NCBI GenBank assembly: GCA_965250245.1
Contig: OZ252296.1
Span: 62,001-126,000, forward strand
DNA from: JABDIP01 sp965250245
Lineage (GTDB): Bacteria; Pseudomonadota; Alphaproteobacteria; DSM-16000; Inquilinaceae
Direction: 5' to 3'
Length of the DNA: 64,000 nucleotides
Under the pieces are notes generated by a model. The model was not told the origin of the DNA. It was given only the letters and a program-made list of their open reading frames with translations, and did no database searches. Within the stretch, counting starts at the first letter, position 1, and each line of letters opens with the position of its first letter. This document shows positions 51,893 to 60,837 of the stretch, piece by piece. A program made the translations under genes and the position numbers.

Positions 51893-52038
51893 GTCAGGCG
51901 GGTCGGTGTCTGCCGCCGCACCGTGCAGCGGAATTTGGACGTCGATCCGTCATACCTTATTCTCGCCATCGCGAAGCCATAACACAACGCACGCCGCACG
52001 TGGCAATCTGGGACGCTGTCCGGGGAAGGGAGAGTGAC

Positions 52039-52227
52039 GTGCCGTCCAGCCGATCCGGCTATGAATCGGGCTCAGCGCCGCGCGGGGGATCGCGGCTCTG
52101 GATGATCACCGCCGCAATCGTTGTGGCCGTGCTGGTCGCGGGTGTCGTCGTGCTGGGCGTGGTCGACCTGGCGCCGGACCCGGAATCCGTCGAAAAGGTC
52201 ATTCCCGGTGATCGCCGCTCCCGTTAG
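52039..52227 (+). CDS. Small single-pass membrane protein
   Basis: A 62-residue protein starting at GTG 52039, with GGGAGAG upstream. A polar Ser/Gly/Arg N-terminus is followed by one transmembrane helix ('MITAAIVVAVLVAGVVVLGVVDL', about residues 22-44) and a short acidic/basic tail. Its 3' end overlaps the next gene's GTG start by 20 bases in another frame, which suggests translational coupling. Family unknown. Confidence 0.6.
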   Translation: MPSSRSGYESGSAPRGGSRLWMITAAIVVAVLVAGVVVLGVVDLAPDPESVEKVIPGDRRSR

Positions 52228-53980
52228 CGCGCGAAGGCGTCACCGCTGGCTTGCCGGTGTGGCCGTGTTGGCCGCGCTGGCGGCGGCGTGTCCCGCGGTC
52301 GCGCAGGATCCGGTCGGGCAGCCTCTGCAATTGCTGCCGCCCGCCGACTCCGGTGCCGGTCGCCCCGGCGACAGCATCGTGATCGACGAGTTGCCGCCGC
52401 TGGATGCCGCCGGTGCCGGGACCCTGGGTCCGGCCGATGGTGGCTTCGGGTCGAACGCCTGGCGCGGGGCCCGGCGGGCCGAGGTGGCGGGCCTGCTGGA
52501 AGGTCTGCCGGTGGCCGCGCCGTCCCAGGTCATGCACGATCTGACCCGCCGGCTGCTGCTGACCGCGGCCCGGCCGCCCGAGGGGACGCCGGTCGATCCG
52601 AGTCTGCCAGGCCTGCGGGCGCGGCGGCTTCTCGATCTCGGCCGTGCCGACGATCTGCTAGGCCTGCTGCGGGCCGGCCCCGCACTCAGCCGTGACGAGC
52701 CGGTCGCCCGGTCGGTTGTCGAGGCACAATTGCTCGTGGGACGGCAGGCCGATGGCTGTGCGGCGCTTCAGCCCCTGCTGTCTCTGCATCAGGGTGGGTT
52801 CTGGCAGCAGGCGCTGGTGTATTGCCAGGCCATCGGCGAGGACCGGCCGGCGGCGCAGCTCGGCCTGGGATTGCTGCGCGATGGCCCGGCCAACGACCCG
52901 ATCTTCGTGGCCCTTGCGGAATCGGTGATCGACGACGTGCCGCCGTCGCTGCCCGAGGATGGCTGGCCGCCGGACATCGCGCCGGAGCCTTTGATGATGT
53001 CGGCGTTCGCGACCGCCGACCTGGCGATCCCGGGGGTCGACCTGATCCGCGACCCGGGCCGCCTGGCCGCGGTCGCCGCCAATCCGGCGAACAGCGTGGA
53101 GACGCGGCTGACCGCCGGCGAGAAGGCGACGGCCGCCGGTGTCATGGACCCGGCCGACCTTGCGGCGCTCTATGCGGAGCTGCCGCTCGAGCCGCGGCCG
53201 ATGTCGGAGCTGCTGGATCTGGTGCTCGACATGGATGGGCCCATGGCGCGGGCGCATCTGGCCGGAGCTGCCGCGCGGGCCAACGACCCGGGCGCCGCCT
53301 ACCGGCTCCGCGCCACCGCGCTTGAGATCAGCCGCGCCCAGGGCGCGCCGCTGGCGGTCACGCTGGCGCTGCTCGAGCCGTTGCAGGCGGAGCCCGCCGG
53401 TGCCGCCATCGCTCCGGATGCGGCGCGCGCCTACTACGCCGCTGGCGATCTGGATCGCGCCTGGGCCTGGCACGAGGTCGCGGCGACGAATGTGTCCGGC
53501 GCCGACAATCGGGCGGCGCTGATCCGGCTGTGGCCGCTGGCGGTCCTGTCCGGGGCGCTGGAAGCGCGGCCGGCGGGGCAGGCCCGCCTGTCCTATGCGC
53601 GCAGCCTGTCGGAATGGATCGCGGTGGAGGTGGGTGTCTCGGGCGAGGCCGGCACCTACAGCGCGGCCATGGCGCTGGCGGCGTTCAGTGCCCTGGGTGA
53701 GCCGGTCGACCCGGCGGTGTGGCAGCGCATCGTCATCGACGATGCCCGGGAGTCCGCGTCGCTGCCCTCGGCCGGCATCTGGTGGCGGTTGCCGGCCGCG
53801 GCCCGGGACGGCGAGGTCGGCATGGTGGTTCTGCTGTCGCTGGTGGCGATCGGCGAGGGCGGCCCGGCGCGGATCAGCCCGGTGCTGCTGGAACGGGTGC
53901 TGTCGGCGATGGTGGCGGTGGGGCTGGAGGACGATGCCCGGCGCCTGGCCCGCGAGGCGATCTGGGCGACCCAGCTGTGA
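52208..53980 (+). CDS. Large exported Ala-rich helical protein, unknown
   Basis: Not recognised by function. The 590-residue protein starts at GTG 52208 (AAAAGG upstream). A signal peptide (about residues 1-30, cleavage after PAVAQ) leads into a short Pro/Asp-rich stretch. Some 500 residues of Ala/Leu-rich helices then show a tetratricopeptide-like or solenoid rhythm ('AARLLDLGRADDLLGLLRAG', 'AYYAAGDLDRAWAWHEVA'). Likely periplasmic. It overlaps the small membrane protein gene before it and the xerD start after it (GTGA), so all three are probably translated as a unit. Confidence 0.78.
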   Translation: MIAAPVSARRRHRWLAGVAVLAALAAACPAVAQDPVGQPLQLLPPADSGAGRPGDSIVIDELPPLDAAGAGTLGPADGGFGSNAWRGARRAEVAGLLEGLPVAAPSQVMHDLTRRLLLTAARPPEGTPVDPSLPGLRARRLLDLGRADDLLGLLRAGPALSRDEPVARSVVEAQLLVGRQADGCAALQPLLSLHQGGFWQQALVYCQAIGEDRPAAQLGLGLLRDGPANDPIFVALAESVIDDVPPSLPEDGWPPDIAPEPLMMSAFATADLAIPGVDLIRDPGRLAAVAANPANSVETRLTAGEKATAAGVMDPADLAALYAELPLEPRPMSELLDLVLDMDGPMARAHLAGAAARANDPGAAYRLRATALEISRAQGAPLAVTLALLEPLQAEPAGAAIAPDAARAYYAAGDLDRAWAWHEVAATNVSGADNRAALIRLWPLAVLSGALEARPAGQARLSYARSLSEWIAVEVGVSGEAGTYSAAMALAAFSALGEPVDPAVWQRIVIDDARESASLPSAGIWWRLPAAARDGEVGMVVLLSLVAIGEGGPARISPVLLERVLSAMVAVGLEDDARRLAREAIWATQL

Positions 53981-54927
53981 GGGTGCCGGTCTCCCCGCAT
54001 GTCGACGCCTTCCTCGACATGCTGATCGCCGAGCGCGGCGTGTCGACCAACACGCTGCACGCCTATCGCCGCGACATCACCGATCTTGCCGCCTATCTGC
54101 ACGCCAATGGCCGCACGCTCGAGGCCGCGACGACGGAGCATCTGCGCGACTACCTCAAGGGCCTCGCCGGCGGTCCCGGCGACACCCCGGCGCTAGCCGG
54201 GCGCACAGTGGCGCGGCGGCTGTCGGCGCTGCGCCAGTTCTATCGCTTCATGGTCTCCGAAGGCCGGCGGGCGGACGACCCGGTCGCCGCCATCGACAGC
54301 CCCAGGCTGGGGCGCAGCCTGCCGAAGATCCTCAGCGAGGCCGATGTCGACCTGCTGCTGGCGGCCGCCGCGCGGCGAACCGGTCCGGACGGCGTCCGGC
54401 TGGTCGCGCTGCTGGAAACCCTCTACGCCACCGGGCTCAGGGTGACCGAGCTGGTCGGGCTGCCACTGGCGGCCATCGCCGGCGACGCGCGGGTGCTGAC
54501 AGTGCGCGGCAAGGGTGGCAAGGAACGGCTGGTGCCGCTGTCGGACCCGGCCCGGGCGGCGCTCGCGGAGTATCTCGGCGTCCGCGACCGGTTCCTGGTG
54601 CCGGCGCGGCAGGCCTTGCAGGCGCCCTACCTGTTCCCGTCGCGGCGTTCGCGCGAGGGGCACCTGACCCGCCAGCGCTTCGCCCAGCTGCTGAAGGACC
54701 TGGCGATCGATGCCGGGATCGACCCCAAGCGCGTCAGCCCGCATGTGCTGCGGCACGCCTTCGCGACCCACATGCTGAACCGTGGCGCGGATTTGCGCTC
54801 GGTACAGAAGATGCTCGGCCATGCAGACATCTCCACCACCCAGATCTACACCCATGTGCTCAGCGAACGGCTGAACCGGCTGGTGAACGACCACCATCCG
54901 CTGGCGAAACCGGGACGGCGCCGTTGA
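53977..54927 (+). CDS. xerD: Site-specific tyrosine recombinase XerD
   Basis: A 316-residue chromosome-dimer-resolving recombinase. The N-terminal SAM-like core-binding domain (about residues 5-95) is followed by a catalytic domain with Arg155 (ATGLRVTEL), Lys179 (GKGGKER), His256 and Arg259 (HVLRHAFATHML), His282 (GHADISTT) and the nucleophile Tyr291 (QIYTH). All six catalytic residues are intact. The GTG start overlaps the upstream stop (GTGA, 53977-53980), and GTG 53983 is the alternative. It works with XerC at dif. Length and gene environment argue for the housekeeping enzyme rather than a mobile integrase. Confidence 0.95.
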   Translation: MRVPVSPHVDAFLDMLIAERGVSTNTLHAYRRDITDLAAYLHANGRTLEAATTEHLRDYLKGLAGGPGDTPALAGRTVARRLSALRQFYRFMVSEGRRADDPVAAIDSPRLGRSLPKILSEADVDLLLAAAARRTGPDGVRLVALLETLYATGLRVTELVGLPLAAIAGDARVLTVRGKGGKERLVPLSDPARAALAEYLGVRDRFLVPARQALQAPYLFPSRRSREGHLTRQRFAQLLKDLAIDAGIDPKRVSPHVLRHAFATHMLNRGADLRSVQKMLGHADISTTQIYTHVLSERLNRLVNDHHPLAKPGRRR

Positions 54928-55058
54928 CGCTTCGTTAGGCGCGGCCGTGCGACCATGCAGCTCGCCGGAATCCTGTCCGGCCCTGGTCCCACGCAACGAC
55001 GCTTGCGTCCGGGCCGTCAATCCCGCAAACAGGATCGTGACCCTCGAAGGACCGCCTG

Positions 55059-55373
55059 ATGATTCTCAGTACCCTGGAATACGTGCCCGGTCGCACCGTG
55101 GCGCGCCATCTCGGCGTGGTGCAGGGCAGCACCGTGCGCGCCAAGCATATCGGCAAGGACATCCTGGCCGGGTTCAAGAACATCGTCGGCGGTGAGCTGA
55201 AGGCCTATACCGATCTCCTGAGCCAGGCCCGGGAGGAGGCGCTGCAGCGGATGCAGCAGCAGGCCGAGGCGGTCGGCGCCAATGCGGTGCTCAACATCCG
55301 CTTCGCGACGTCCTCGGTGGCCCAGGGCGCGGCCGAGTTGCTGGCCTACGGGACGGCGGTGGAATTGGAGTAG
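55059..55373 (+). CDS. YbjQ family (DUF74) protein
   Basis: A 104-residue protein of the YbjQ/UPF0145 family, which forms pentameric beta assemblies often annotated as heavy-metal-binding. The hallmark blocks are 'YVPGRTVARHLGVVQGSTVRAKHIGKDILAGFKNIVGGELKAYTDLLSQAREEALQRM' and 'GANAVLNIRFATSSV...LAYGTAVELE'. It is the first gene of a compact three-gene operon, six bases before the next. GAAGGA upstream of the ATG is the ribosome site. Confidence 0.92.
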   Translation: MILSTLEYVPGRTVARHLGVVQGSTVRAKHIGKDILAGFKNIVGGELKAYTDLLSQAREEALQRMQQQAEAVGANAVLNIRFATSSVAQGAAELLAYGTAVELE

Positions 55374-55379
55374 CCGGCC

Positions 55380-55865
55380 ATGATCGAAGCGGTCATCCAG
55401 ATCGGCATCAATATCGGCATTCCGATCCTGCTGCTGATCCTGGGCTTTGGCGTCGGCAGCTATCGGGAACGCAGCCATTACCGGTCGATCATCGCCCGGG
55501 AGGGCGAGTTCCGCGACCTGCCGATCTTCTCCGCCCGCACAGCGCCGCGGATCGAGCCGCCGCCCCGGACCGAGATGGTGCGCGGCAACGTCGTGATCTC
55601 GATCGACTACTTCAAGCGCTTCCTCGCGGGCTTGCGCATGCTGTTCGGCGGCCGCATCACCGCCTATGAGAGCCTGGTCGACCGCGCCCGCCGCGAGGCG
55701 ATGCTGCGGATGCGCGAGCAGGCCCGCAGCCGCGGCGCGCAATACGTCTTCAATGTGCGCATGGAGACCGCCTCGATCTCCAAGGGTGCCGGGCAGGCGG
55801 TCGGCTCGGTGGAGGTGGTGGCCTACGGCACCGCGGTGATCCCGGTGGCCGCCGCGCCGGCTTGA
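55380..55865 (+). CDS. Membrane-anchored YbjQ-like protein
   Basis: A 161-residue protein with an N-terminal transmembrane helix (about residues 5-25, 'IQIGINIGIPILLLILGFGVGS') and a C-terminal YbjQ-type domain (about 58-155). Its motif order parallels the preceding gene: 'MLFGGRITAYESLVDRARREAMLRMREQARSRGAQYVFNVRMETASI' and a final 'VEVVAYGTAVIPV'. It is thus a membrane-tethered paralog. It lies six bases after the first copy and overlaps the protease gene by four bases (TTGA). Confidence 0.85.
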   Translation: MIEAVIQIGINIGIPILLLILGFGVGSYRERSHYRSIIAREGEFRDLPIFSARTAPRIEPPPRTEMVRGNVVISIDYFKRFLAGLRMLFGGRITAYESLVDRARREAMLRMREQARSRGAQYVFNVRMETASISKGAGQAVGSVEVVAYGTAVIPVAAAPA

Positions 55866-56704
55866 AGTACGAAAACCCGCATATCCCGGAAGGGATAAAC
55901 GCCGGCACCCGGCACCCGCTGAAGGAATTCGCCGTCCTGACCGCGCAGGGCTCCGTCCTGCTGCTGCTCCTGGTCGTGGCCGCGGTGGTCCTTGGCGCGG
56001 TGCTCGGCCGCCACATGCCGTTCTCCTGGGAAAAACGCCTGGCCGACGCGGTGCTCGAGCTGCCGCCGGCCGACCCCGAGGTCGAGCGGGCCCTGCAGGA
56101 ACTCGCCGACCGGGTGGCGGCGGAGATGGACCTGCCGGACGGAATGACGGTCACCGTGCATTACATCGACGAGCCGATCATCAACGGGGCCGCGACCATC
56201 GGCGGCCGCGTCCTGATCTTCCGCGGCCTGCTGGCACGCATGCCGCACGAGAACGCCCTGGCCATGCTCCTGGGCCACGAGATCGCCCATGTGCGCAACC
56301 GGGACGTCGCCGCCAATATGGGCAGCGGCGCCTTGCTGACGCTGGTGGCGGCGGCGGTGACCGGGCGTTCCTCCGGCCTCGTCGACGGCATCACCAGCGG
56401 CACCAGCCTTCTCGTGCTGCTGCGGTTCGGCCGTGACGCCGAACGCGACGCCGACCGGGACGGGCTGGCCGCCGTGGCGGCGCTCTACGGACATATCGGC
56501 GGTGCCGACGACCTCTATCGCATCCTGGCGGAAGAGGTGGAGGCGTCGGGCCCGGCCATGCCGGAATTGCTGCAGACCCATCCGCTGACCGACGCGCGCA
56601 GGACGGCGATCGCCGCCATGGCGGAGGCGCAAGGCTGGCCCCGCGACGGCAGTCTCACCGCGCTCCCGGATGCTCTTCGGGTGCCGTTGCCGGAGGGCAA
56701 TTGA
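55862..56704 (+). CDS. M48-family metallopeptidase
   Basis: A 280-residue membrane zinc protease. One transmembrane helix (about residues 30-50) precedes the catalytic domain. The zinc motif is HEIAH in 'MLLGHEIAHVRNRD', with the third ligand Glu/Asp in 'DAERDADRDGLAAVAA' and a closing 'THPLTDARRTAI', as in HtpX/Oma1/BepA-type proteins. I use the TTG start overlapping the previous stop (TTGA, 55862-55865); the next internal starts would lose the N-terminal tail. The pairing with two YbjQ proteins suggests a membrane quality-control unit. Confidence 0.9.
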   Translation: MKYENPHIPEGINAGTRHPLKEFAVLTAQGSVLLLLLVVAAVVLGAVLGRHMPFSWEKRLADAVLELPPADPEVERALQELADRVAAEMDLPDGMTVTVHYIDEPIINGAATIGGRVLIFRGLLARMPHENALAMLLGHEIAHVRNRDVAANMGSGALLTLVAAAVTGRSSGLVDGITSGTSLLVLLRFGRDAERDADRDGLAAVAALYGHIGGADDLYRILAEEVEASGPAMPELLQTHPLTDARRTAIAAMAEAQGWPRDGSLTALPDALRVPLPEGN

Positions 56705-56795
56705 CAAGCCCGGACGCAAGCGGCATATCACTCATATTCCACATCGTGGAACTACATTCCAGAAATCGCAGTCCCGCAATCCGGGGAGGGGTCCG

Positions 56796-57773
56796 ATGAG
56801 CTTCACCATTGTCGAGCAGTCCACGCCGAGACTGAACCGCAGCGAGCTGGCGGTACCCGGCAGCAACCCGAAACTGTTCGAGAAGGCGGCCGCCTCCGAC
56901 GTCGACGTGGTGTTCCTGGACCTTGAGGACGCCGTCGCCCCGGACGAGAAGGAGCAGGCGCGCAAGAACGTCATCGAGGCGATCAACGACATCGACTGGG
57001 GCAACAAGACCCTGTCGGTGCGGATCAACGGTCTCGACACGCACTACATGTATCGCGACGTGGTGGACGTGCTGGAGCAGACCGGCGAGCGGCTCGACAT
57101 GTTCATGATCCCCAAGGTCGGCACCGCCGCCGACGTCTACGCGGTCGACATGCTGACCAGCCAGGTCGAGGCGGCCGTGGAGCGCAAGAAGCGCATCGGC
57201 TTCGAGCTGATCATCGAGATCGCGCTCGGCATGGCCAATGTCGACGAGATCGCGGCCGCCTCGAAGCGCAATGAGAGCCTGCATTTCGGCGTCGCCGACT
57301 ATGCCGCATCGACCCGGGCGCGGACCACGGTGATCGGCGGCCCGAACCCGATGTACGGCGTGCTGACCGACAAGGATGGCGATGCGCCGCGCGACTACCA
57401 CTGGGGCGACATGTGGCACTACGCCATCTCGCGCATGGTGGTCGCGGCGCGGGCCAACGGCCTGCGTCCGGTGGACGGGCCGTTCGGCGACTTCTCCGAC
57501 CCGGACGGCTACAAGGCGCAGGCGAATCGCGCCGCGGTGCTGGGCTGTGAAGGCAAATGGGCGATCCATCCCTCGCAGATCGGCCTCGCCAACGAGGTGT
57601 TCAGCCCGTCCGAGGCGGAAGTGGATCGCGCGACGCGGATCCTGGAGGCCATGGACCAGGCCCAGAAGGAAGGCAAGGGCGCGGTCTCGCTGGACGGCCG
57701 GCTAATCGACATCGCCTCCATCAAGCAGGCGGAAAACCTGGTCCTGAAGGCCAAGCAGATCGCCGCCGGCTAG
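56796..57773 (+). CDS. mcl1: L-malyl-CoA/beta-methylmalyl-CoA lyase
   Basis: A 325-residue HpcH/HpaI-type aldolase that cleaves malyl-CoA to acetyl-CoA plus glyoxylate, and beta-methylmalyl-CoA to propionyl-CoA plus glyoxylate, in the ethylmalonyl-CoA pathway. 'RSELAVPGSNPKLFEKAAASDVDVVFLDLEDAVAPDEKEQARKNVIEAIN' (Arg and Asp/Glu of the Mg site), 'MIPKVGTAADVYAVD', 'HFGVADYAAS', 'PVDGPFGDFSDPDGY' and 'GKWAIHPSQI' match Rhodobacter-type Mcl1 closely. GGGGAGGGG lies before ATG 56796. The long inverted repeat begins 21 bases after its stop. Its propionyl-CoA product would feed the mutase encoded at 1405. Confidence 0.93.
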   Translation: MSFTIVEQSTPRLNRSELAVPGSNPKLFEKAAASDVDVVFLDLEDAVAPDEKEQARKNVIEAINDIDWGNKTLSVRINGLDTHYMYRDVVDVLEQTGERLDMFMIPKVGTAADVYAVDMLTSQVEAAVERKKRIGFELIIEIALGMANVDEIAAASKRNESLHFGVADYAASTRARTTVIGGPNPMYGVLTDKDGDAPRDYHWGDMWHYAISRMVVAARANGLRPVDGPFGDFSDPDGYKAQANRAAVLGCEGKWAIHPSQIGLANEVFSPSEAEVDRATRILEAMDQAQKEGKGAVSLDGRLIDIASIKQAENLVLKAKQIAAG

Positions 57774-57793
57774 GTAGGCGCGGAAAGAAGAAG

Positions 57794-57902
57794 CGGGGAC
57801 ATCAGCAACGGGGACAGTATACTTATCTTGACACACGAGAGCCGCCATCGGCCGGCCTGCAGTGTCAAGATAAGTATACTGTCCCCGTTGCTGATGTCCC
57901 CG
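57794..57902. repeat. Long perfect inverted repeat, element 1 (41-bp arms)
   Basis: Left arm 57794-57834 and right arm 57862-57902 are exact reverse complements over 41 bases, separated by a 27-base loop containing GGCCGGCC. Each arm carries CGGGGACATCAGCAAC next to GGGGACAGTATAC (57810-57822; complement 57874-57886). It lies between mcl1 and accA and would form a very stable hairpin or cruciform. It shares GGGGACAGTATACTTATCTT with the element at 60837. It resembles the palindromes associated with REP-type tyrosine transposases, from memory. No transposase is in the window. Confidence 0.9.
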
Positions 57903-58010
57903 TTTCGTCCCGCCCAAATTTTGACGCGGTTGACTGGCTCTTTGTCTCCGGCACCCGCAGCCCCTATGTTACGGGTGTCACAGACCTGACACATCATGTC
58001 TCCACGCCGC

Positions 58011-58964
58011 ATGCAGACCTTCCTGGAATTCGAAAAGCCGATTGCCGAACTCGAAGGCAAGATCGAGGAACTGCGCCATCTGTCCGACGACGGCGACATC
58101 AACATCGCCGACGAGGTCTCCCGGCTGCAGACCAAGGTCGACCGGCTTCTCAACACGACCTACGAGAAGCTCACCCCGGCCCAGAAGGTGCAGGTCGCCC
58201 GGCACCCCAACCGCCCGCATTTCAGCGACTACGTCAATACGCTGATCGAGGATTTCACGCCGCTGGCCGGCGACCGCGCCTTCGCCGAGGACCGTGCCAT
58301 CGTCGGCGGTCTGGGGCGGCTGCACGGACGCTCGGTGATGATCATCGGCCATGAGAAGGGCGCCGACACTGAAAGCCGCCTGCGGCACAATTTCGGCATG
58401 GCCAAGCCTGAAGGCTATCGCAAGGCGCAGCGCCTGATGGAGCTGGCCGACCGGTTCCAGCTTCCCATCGTCACCTTCGTCGACACCGCCGGCGCCTATC
58501 CCGGCGTCGCGTCGGAGGAGCGCGGACAGGCGGAGGCGATCGCCAAGTCGATCGATGTCTGCCTGAACATGCGGGTGCCGATCATCGCCGTGGTCATCGG
58601 CGAGGGCGGCTCCGGCGGCGCCATCGCCATCGCCGCCGCCGACCGGGTGCTGATGCTGGAGCATTCGATCTATTCTGTGATCTCGCCGGAGGGCTGCGCC
58701 TCGATCCTGTGGCGCAGCGCGACCCAGAGCCACGAGGCGGCGCAGGCCCTGCGCCTGACCGCCGACGATCTTCTGAAGCTCGGCGTGATCGACGAGACCA
58801 TCGGCGAGCCGATCGGCGGGGCGCATCGATACCCCAGCAAGGTAATCGAGGAGGTCGGCCTGGCGATCGACCGCGCGCTGTCGGACCTGCGCGGTTTCGA
58901 CGGCGGCACCCTGCGCAGCAATCGGCGGGAGAAGTTCCTCGCCATGGGTGACCGCACCCTCTGA
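58011..58964 (+). CDS. accA: Acetyl-CoA carboxylase carboxyltransferase subunit alpha
   Basis: A 317-residue subunit that, with AccD, transfers the carboxyl group from biotin to acetyl-CoA, committing carbon to fatty acids. 'FLEFEKPIAELEGKIEEL' is the standard N-terminus, which favours ATG 58011 over ATG 57996. The core has 'GHEKG', 'FGMAKPEGYRKAQRLMELADRF', 'TFVDTAGAYPGVASEERGQAEAIA', 'VVIGEGGSGGAIAIAAADRVLMLEHSIYSVISPEGCASILW'. Neither start has a ribosome site. The accA promoter region is crossed by the inverted repeat at 57794-57902. Confidence 0.97.
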   Translation: MQTFLEFEKPIAELEGKIEELRHLSDDGDINIADEVSRLQTKVDRLLNTTYEKLTPAQKVQVARHPNRPHFSDYVNTLIEDFTPLAGDRAFAEDRAIVGGLGRLHGRSVMIIGHEKGADTESRLRHNFGMAKPEGYRKAQRLMELADRFQLPIVTFVDTAGAYPGVASEERGQAEAIAKSIDVCLNMRVPIIAVVIGEGGSGGAIAIAAADRVLMLEHSIYSVISPEGCASILWRSATQSHEAAQALRLTADDLLKLGVIDETIGEPIGGAHRYPSKVIEEVGLAIDRALSDLRGFDGGTLRSNRREKFLAMGDRTL

Positions 58965-59096
58965 GGGCCATCGGCCCATCCAGCCGAAAAGATGTTCGTC
59001 CGCCGGGCCCATTCCGGGCTCCCGGTAACGCTTTGTTAACCCTTCCGGCAGACAGTCCCTACTACATCTTGTGTGTCGGGATCAGGTAGGTGGCAG

Positions 59097-59759
59097 ATGC
59101 AGGAAATTGGGTCCGAGAGCAATCGTGACCGCTGCGGCCGGGCCGATACCGCGCAGTTGACCACGGATATCACCGCGTTCAGCCAGATTGCCGAGCCGAT
59201 GCTGTCGCTGCTCTACGCCTACTGGGACAGCAAGCGCGGCAAGCGCCGCTTTCCCGGCCGCAGCGACCTCGACCCGGTCGATATCCCGTCCCTGCTTCCC
59301 AGCATCTTCCTGGTGGCGGTGCAGCGCGACCCGTTCGATCTCGTCTTCCGGCTCGCCGGCGGCGTCCTGACCGCCTGCTACGGCTCGATCAACGCCGGCG
59401 AGCGGCTGATCGAGCTTCCCGGCTCCGCCACGCAGGAGCTGTATGAGCAATCCGCCCGGGCGGTGCGTTCGGGCAAGCCGGTGCTGATGTCCGGGGCGCT
59501 GCGGACGCCCGTGGAGGCCTTCCAGCGGGCCGACCATTTGCTGCTTCCACTGGGCGAGTCGCGGACCCGGGTCGACATGCTGATCGGCGGGGCGATCTTC
59601 CGCGCCTATCCGGTCGGCGAACGGCCGGATTTCGGGCACACCTATCCGGGCAGGCCGAAACGGCCGGCGCCGCCGCAAGCGGTCGAGGCCTTCAGCCGCC
59701 GCGACCGCATCGCCGGGCCGGCCTCGCTGGTCAGGTCGAAACGGTCCGGCGGGCGCTGA
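59097..59759 (+). CDS. PAS domain protein (PAS_5 family)
   Basis: A 220-residue protein with one PAS-type domain of the alphaproteobacterial PAS_5 family (about residues 35-185). Family marks are 'LYAYWDSKRGKRRFPGRSDLDPVDIPSLLPSIFLVAV' near the start, 'FRLAGGVLTACYG' and 'ADHLLLPLGESRTRVDMLIGGAIF'. There is no output domain, so it probably works as a stand-alone sensor or partner. The start ATG 59097 has AGGTAGG six bases upstream. Confidence 0.85.
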   Translation: MQEIGSESNRDRCGRADTAQLTTDITAFSQIAEPMLSLLYAYWDSKRGKRRFPGRSDLDPVDIPSLLPSIFLVAVQRDPFDLVFRLAGGVLTACYGSINAGERLIELPGSATQELYEQSARAVRSGKPVLMSGALRTPVEAFQRADHLLLPLGESRTRVDMLIGGAIFRAYPVGERPDFGHTYPGRPKRPAPPQAVEAFSRRDRIAGPASLVRSKRSGGR

Positions 59760-59838
59760 TCCGCACCGCTTCCCAAATCCGGTCGGCGCGGCCATCATCG
59801 ATGGACGTTGCCGCCAGAGGATCGGGTTTGAGGATGTC

Positions 59839-60837
59839 ATGACCTTTGCCAACACGCTTGCCTTTCCGGATGTCCTGCCGCCGGGCTATGCGCCGCTGGA
59901 GCGCGAGCCGGAATTCGATCCGGCGCGCCACCTGGCGCTGGAGATGCCCGATACCGTGATCTCCCTGGCGGAGCTGGGATACGACGCGGAGGAGATCGCC
60001 GGGTGCCCGACGACCCTGGGCGTCACCTCGTGCTTCCGGGTCCTCAGCGACGAGGGGGTCGCGTGCCTGCTGGAGGTCGTCCGCAGCCTGGAACGCTTCA
60101 CGACCAGCAACCCGCGGATCCAGCGCAATGTCCGTGGCGGCGTCTACCGGTCCCGGTTCCTGCGCGACCTCTGCCTGTCGCCGGACATCGCCGAGACGAT
60201 CTCGGCCATCTGCGACGCGCCCATGGCGCCGCACACCATCCCGCACCAGCTCGGGCATCTGAACTACAACCCGCTCGAGGTCGGGCGCAGCGTCGACAAA
60301 TGGCATGTCGACACGCTGCGGGTCGACTACGTCATGTTTGTCACCGACCCGAACGCCGTGGTGGGCGGCGAGTTCCAGTACTTCGCCGGCACCAAGCACG
60401 AGATGGCCGCGCTGCACGATGCGGGCCGGACGCCGCCGGAGGATCGCGTCGTGACGCCGCGGCTGCCGGGGCCGGGCTATGCGGTTCTGCAGCAGGGCAA
60501 CATGGTCGTGCACCGGGCCCGCGGCATCCGGGAGCCGGGAGAGCGGGTGACCATGGTCAACGGCTATGTGCCGCGGGACCTCCGCTATCCGGATTTCAGC
60601 CGCTACGACCAGCTCTGCATGGCCGATCCGCCGGAAGTGGTGACCGCGGAGTACGAGCGCCACGTGGCCTGGCTGACCCGGGAGCGGGCCCGCCAGATCA
60701 TCGACAGCCCGGAGTTTTCCGACGATCGCGAGGCCAGCGCGGCGCGCCTGGAGGACATCGCCGACGAGCTGCGCCGGGCATCGGAAGCGATCCGCACGGC
60801 CTCATCGGCAACGCTGGAGCATTTCGGGGACGGTTGA
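59839..60837 (+). CDS. 2OG-Fe(II) oxygenase-like protein
   Basis: A 332-residue protein with a jelly-roll fold of the phytanoyl-CoA dioxygenase or related 2-oxoglutarate/iron family. The HxD pair is in 'KWHVDTLRVDYVMFV' (about residues 155-169), the distal His in 'QQGNMVVHRARGI' (about 217-229), and the 2OG-binding Arg probably in 'EPGERVTMVNGYV'. 'GGEFQYFAG' between them is normal for the family. The substrate is unknown. Its TGA stop (60835-60837) sits on the first base of the long inverted repeat, so termination and repeat coincide. Confidence 0.8.
   Translation: MTFANTLAFPDVLPPGYAPLEREPEFDPARHLALEMPDTVISLAELGYDAEEIAGCPTTLGVTSCFRVLSDEGVACLLEVVRSLERFTTSNPRIQRNVRGGVYRSRFLRDLCLSPDIAETISAICDAPMAPHTIPHQLGHLNYNPLEVGRSVDKWHVDTLRVDYVMFVTDPNAVVGGEFQYFAGTKHEMAALHDAGRTPPEDRVVTPRLPGPGYAVLQQGNMVVHRARGIREPGERVTMVNGYVPRDLRYPDFSRYDQLCMADPPEVVTAEYERHVAWLTRERARQIIDSPEFSDDREASAARLEDIADELRRASEAIRTASSATLEHFGDG

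Noticed and set aside
53977..54927. Tyrosine recombinase as a sign of an integrated element
   Set aside because: The sequence and context fit the housekeeping XerD. There are no attachment-site repeats, tRNA or phage genes nearby.
57774..58010. Possible small protein encoded across inverted repeat element 1
   Set aside because: Open frames through the repeat on both strands are mirror translations of the palindrome arms, which is expected for a perfect inverted repeat and not evidence of coding.
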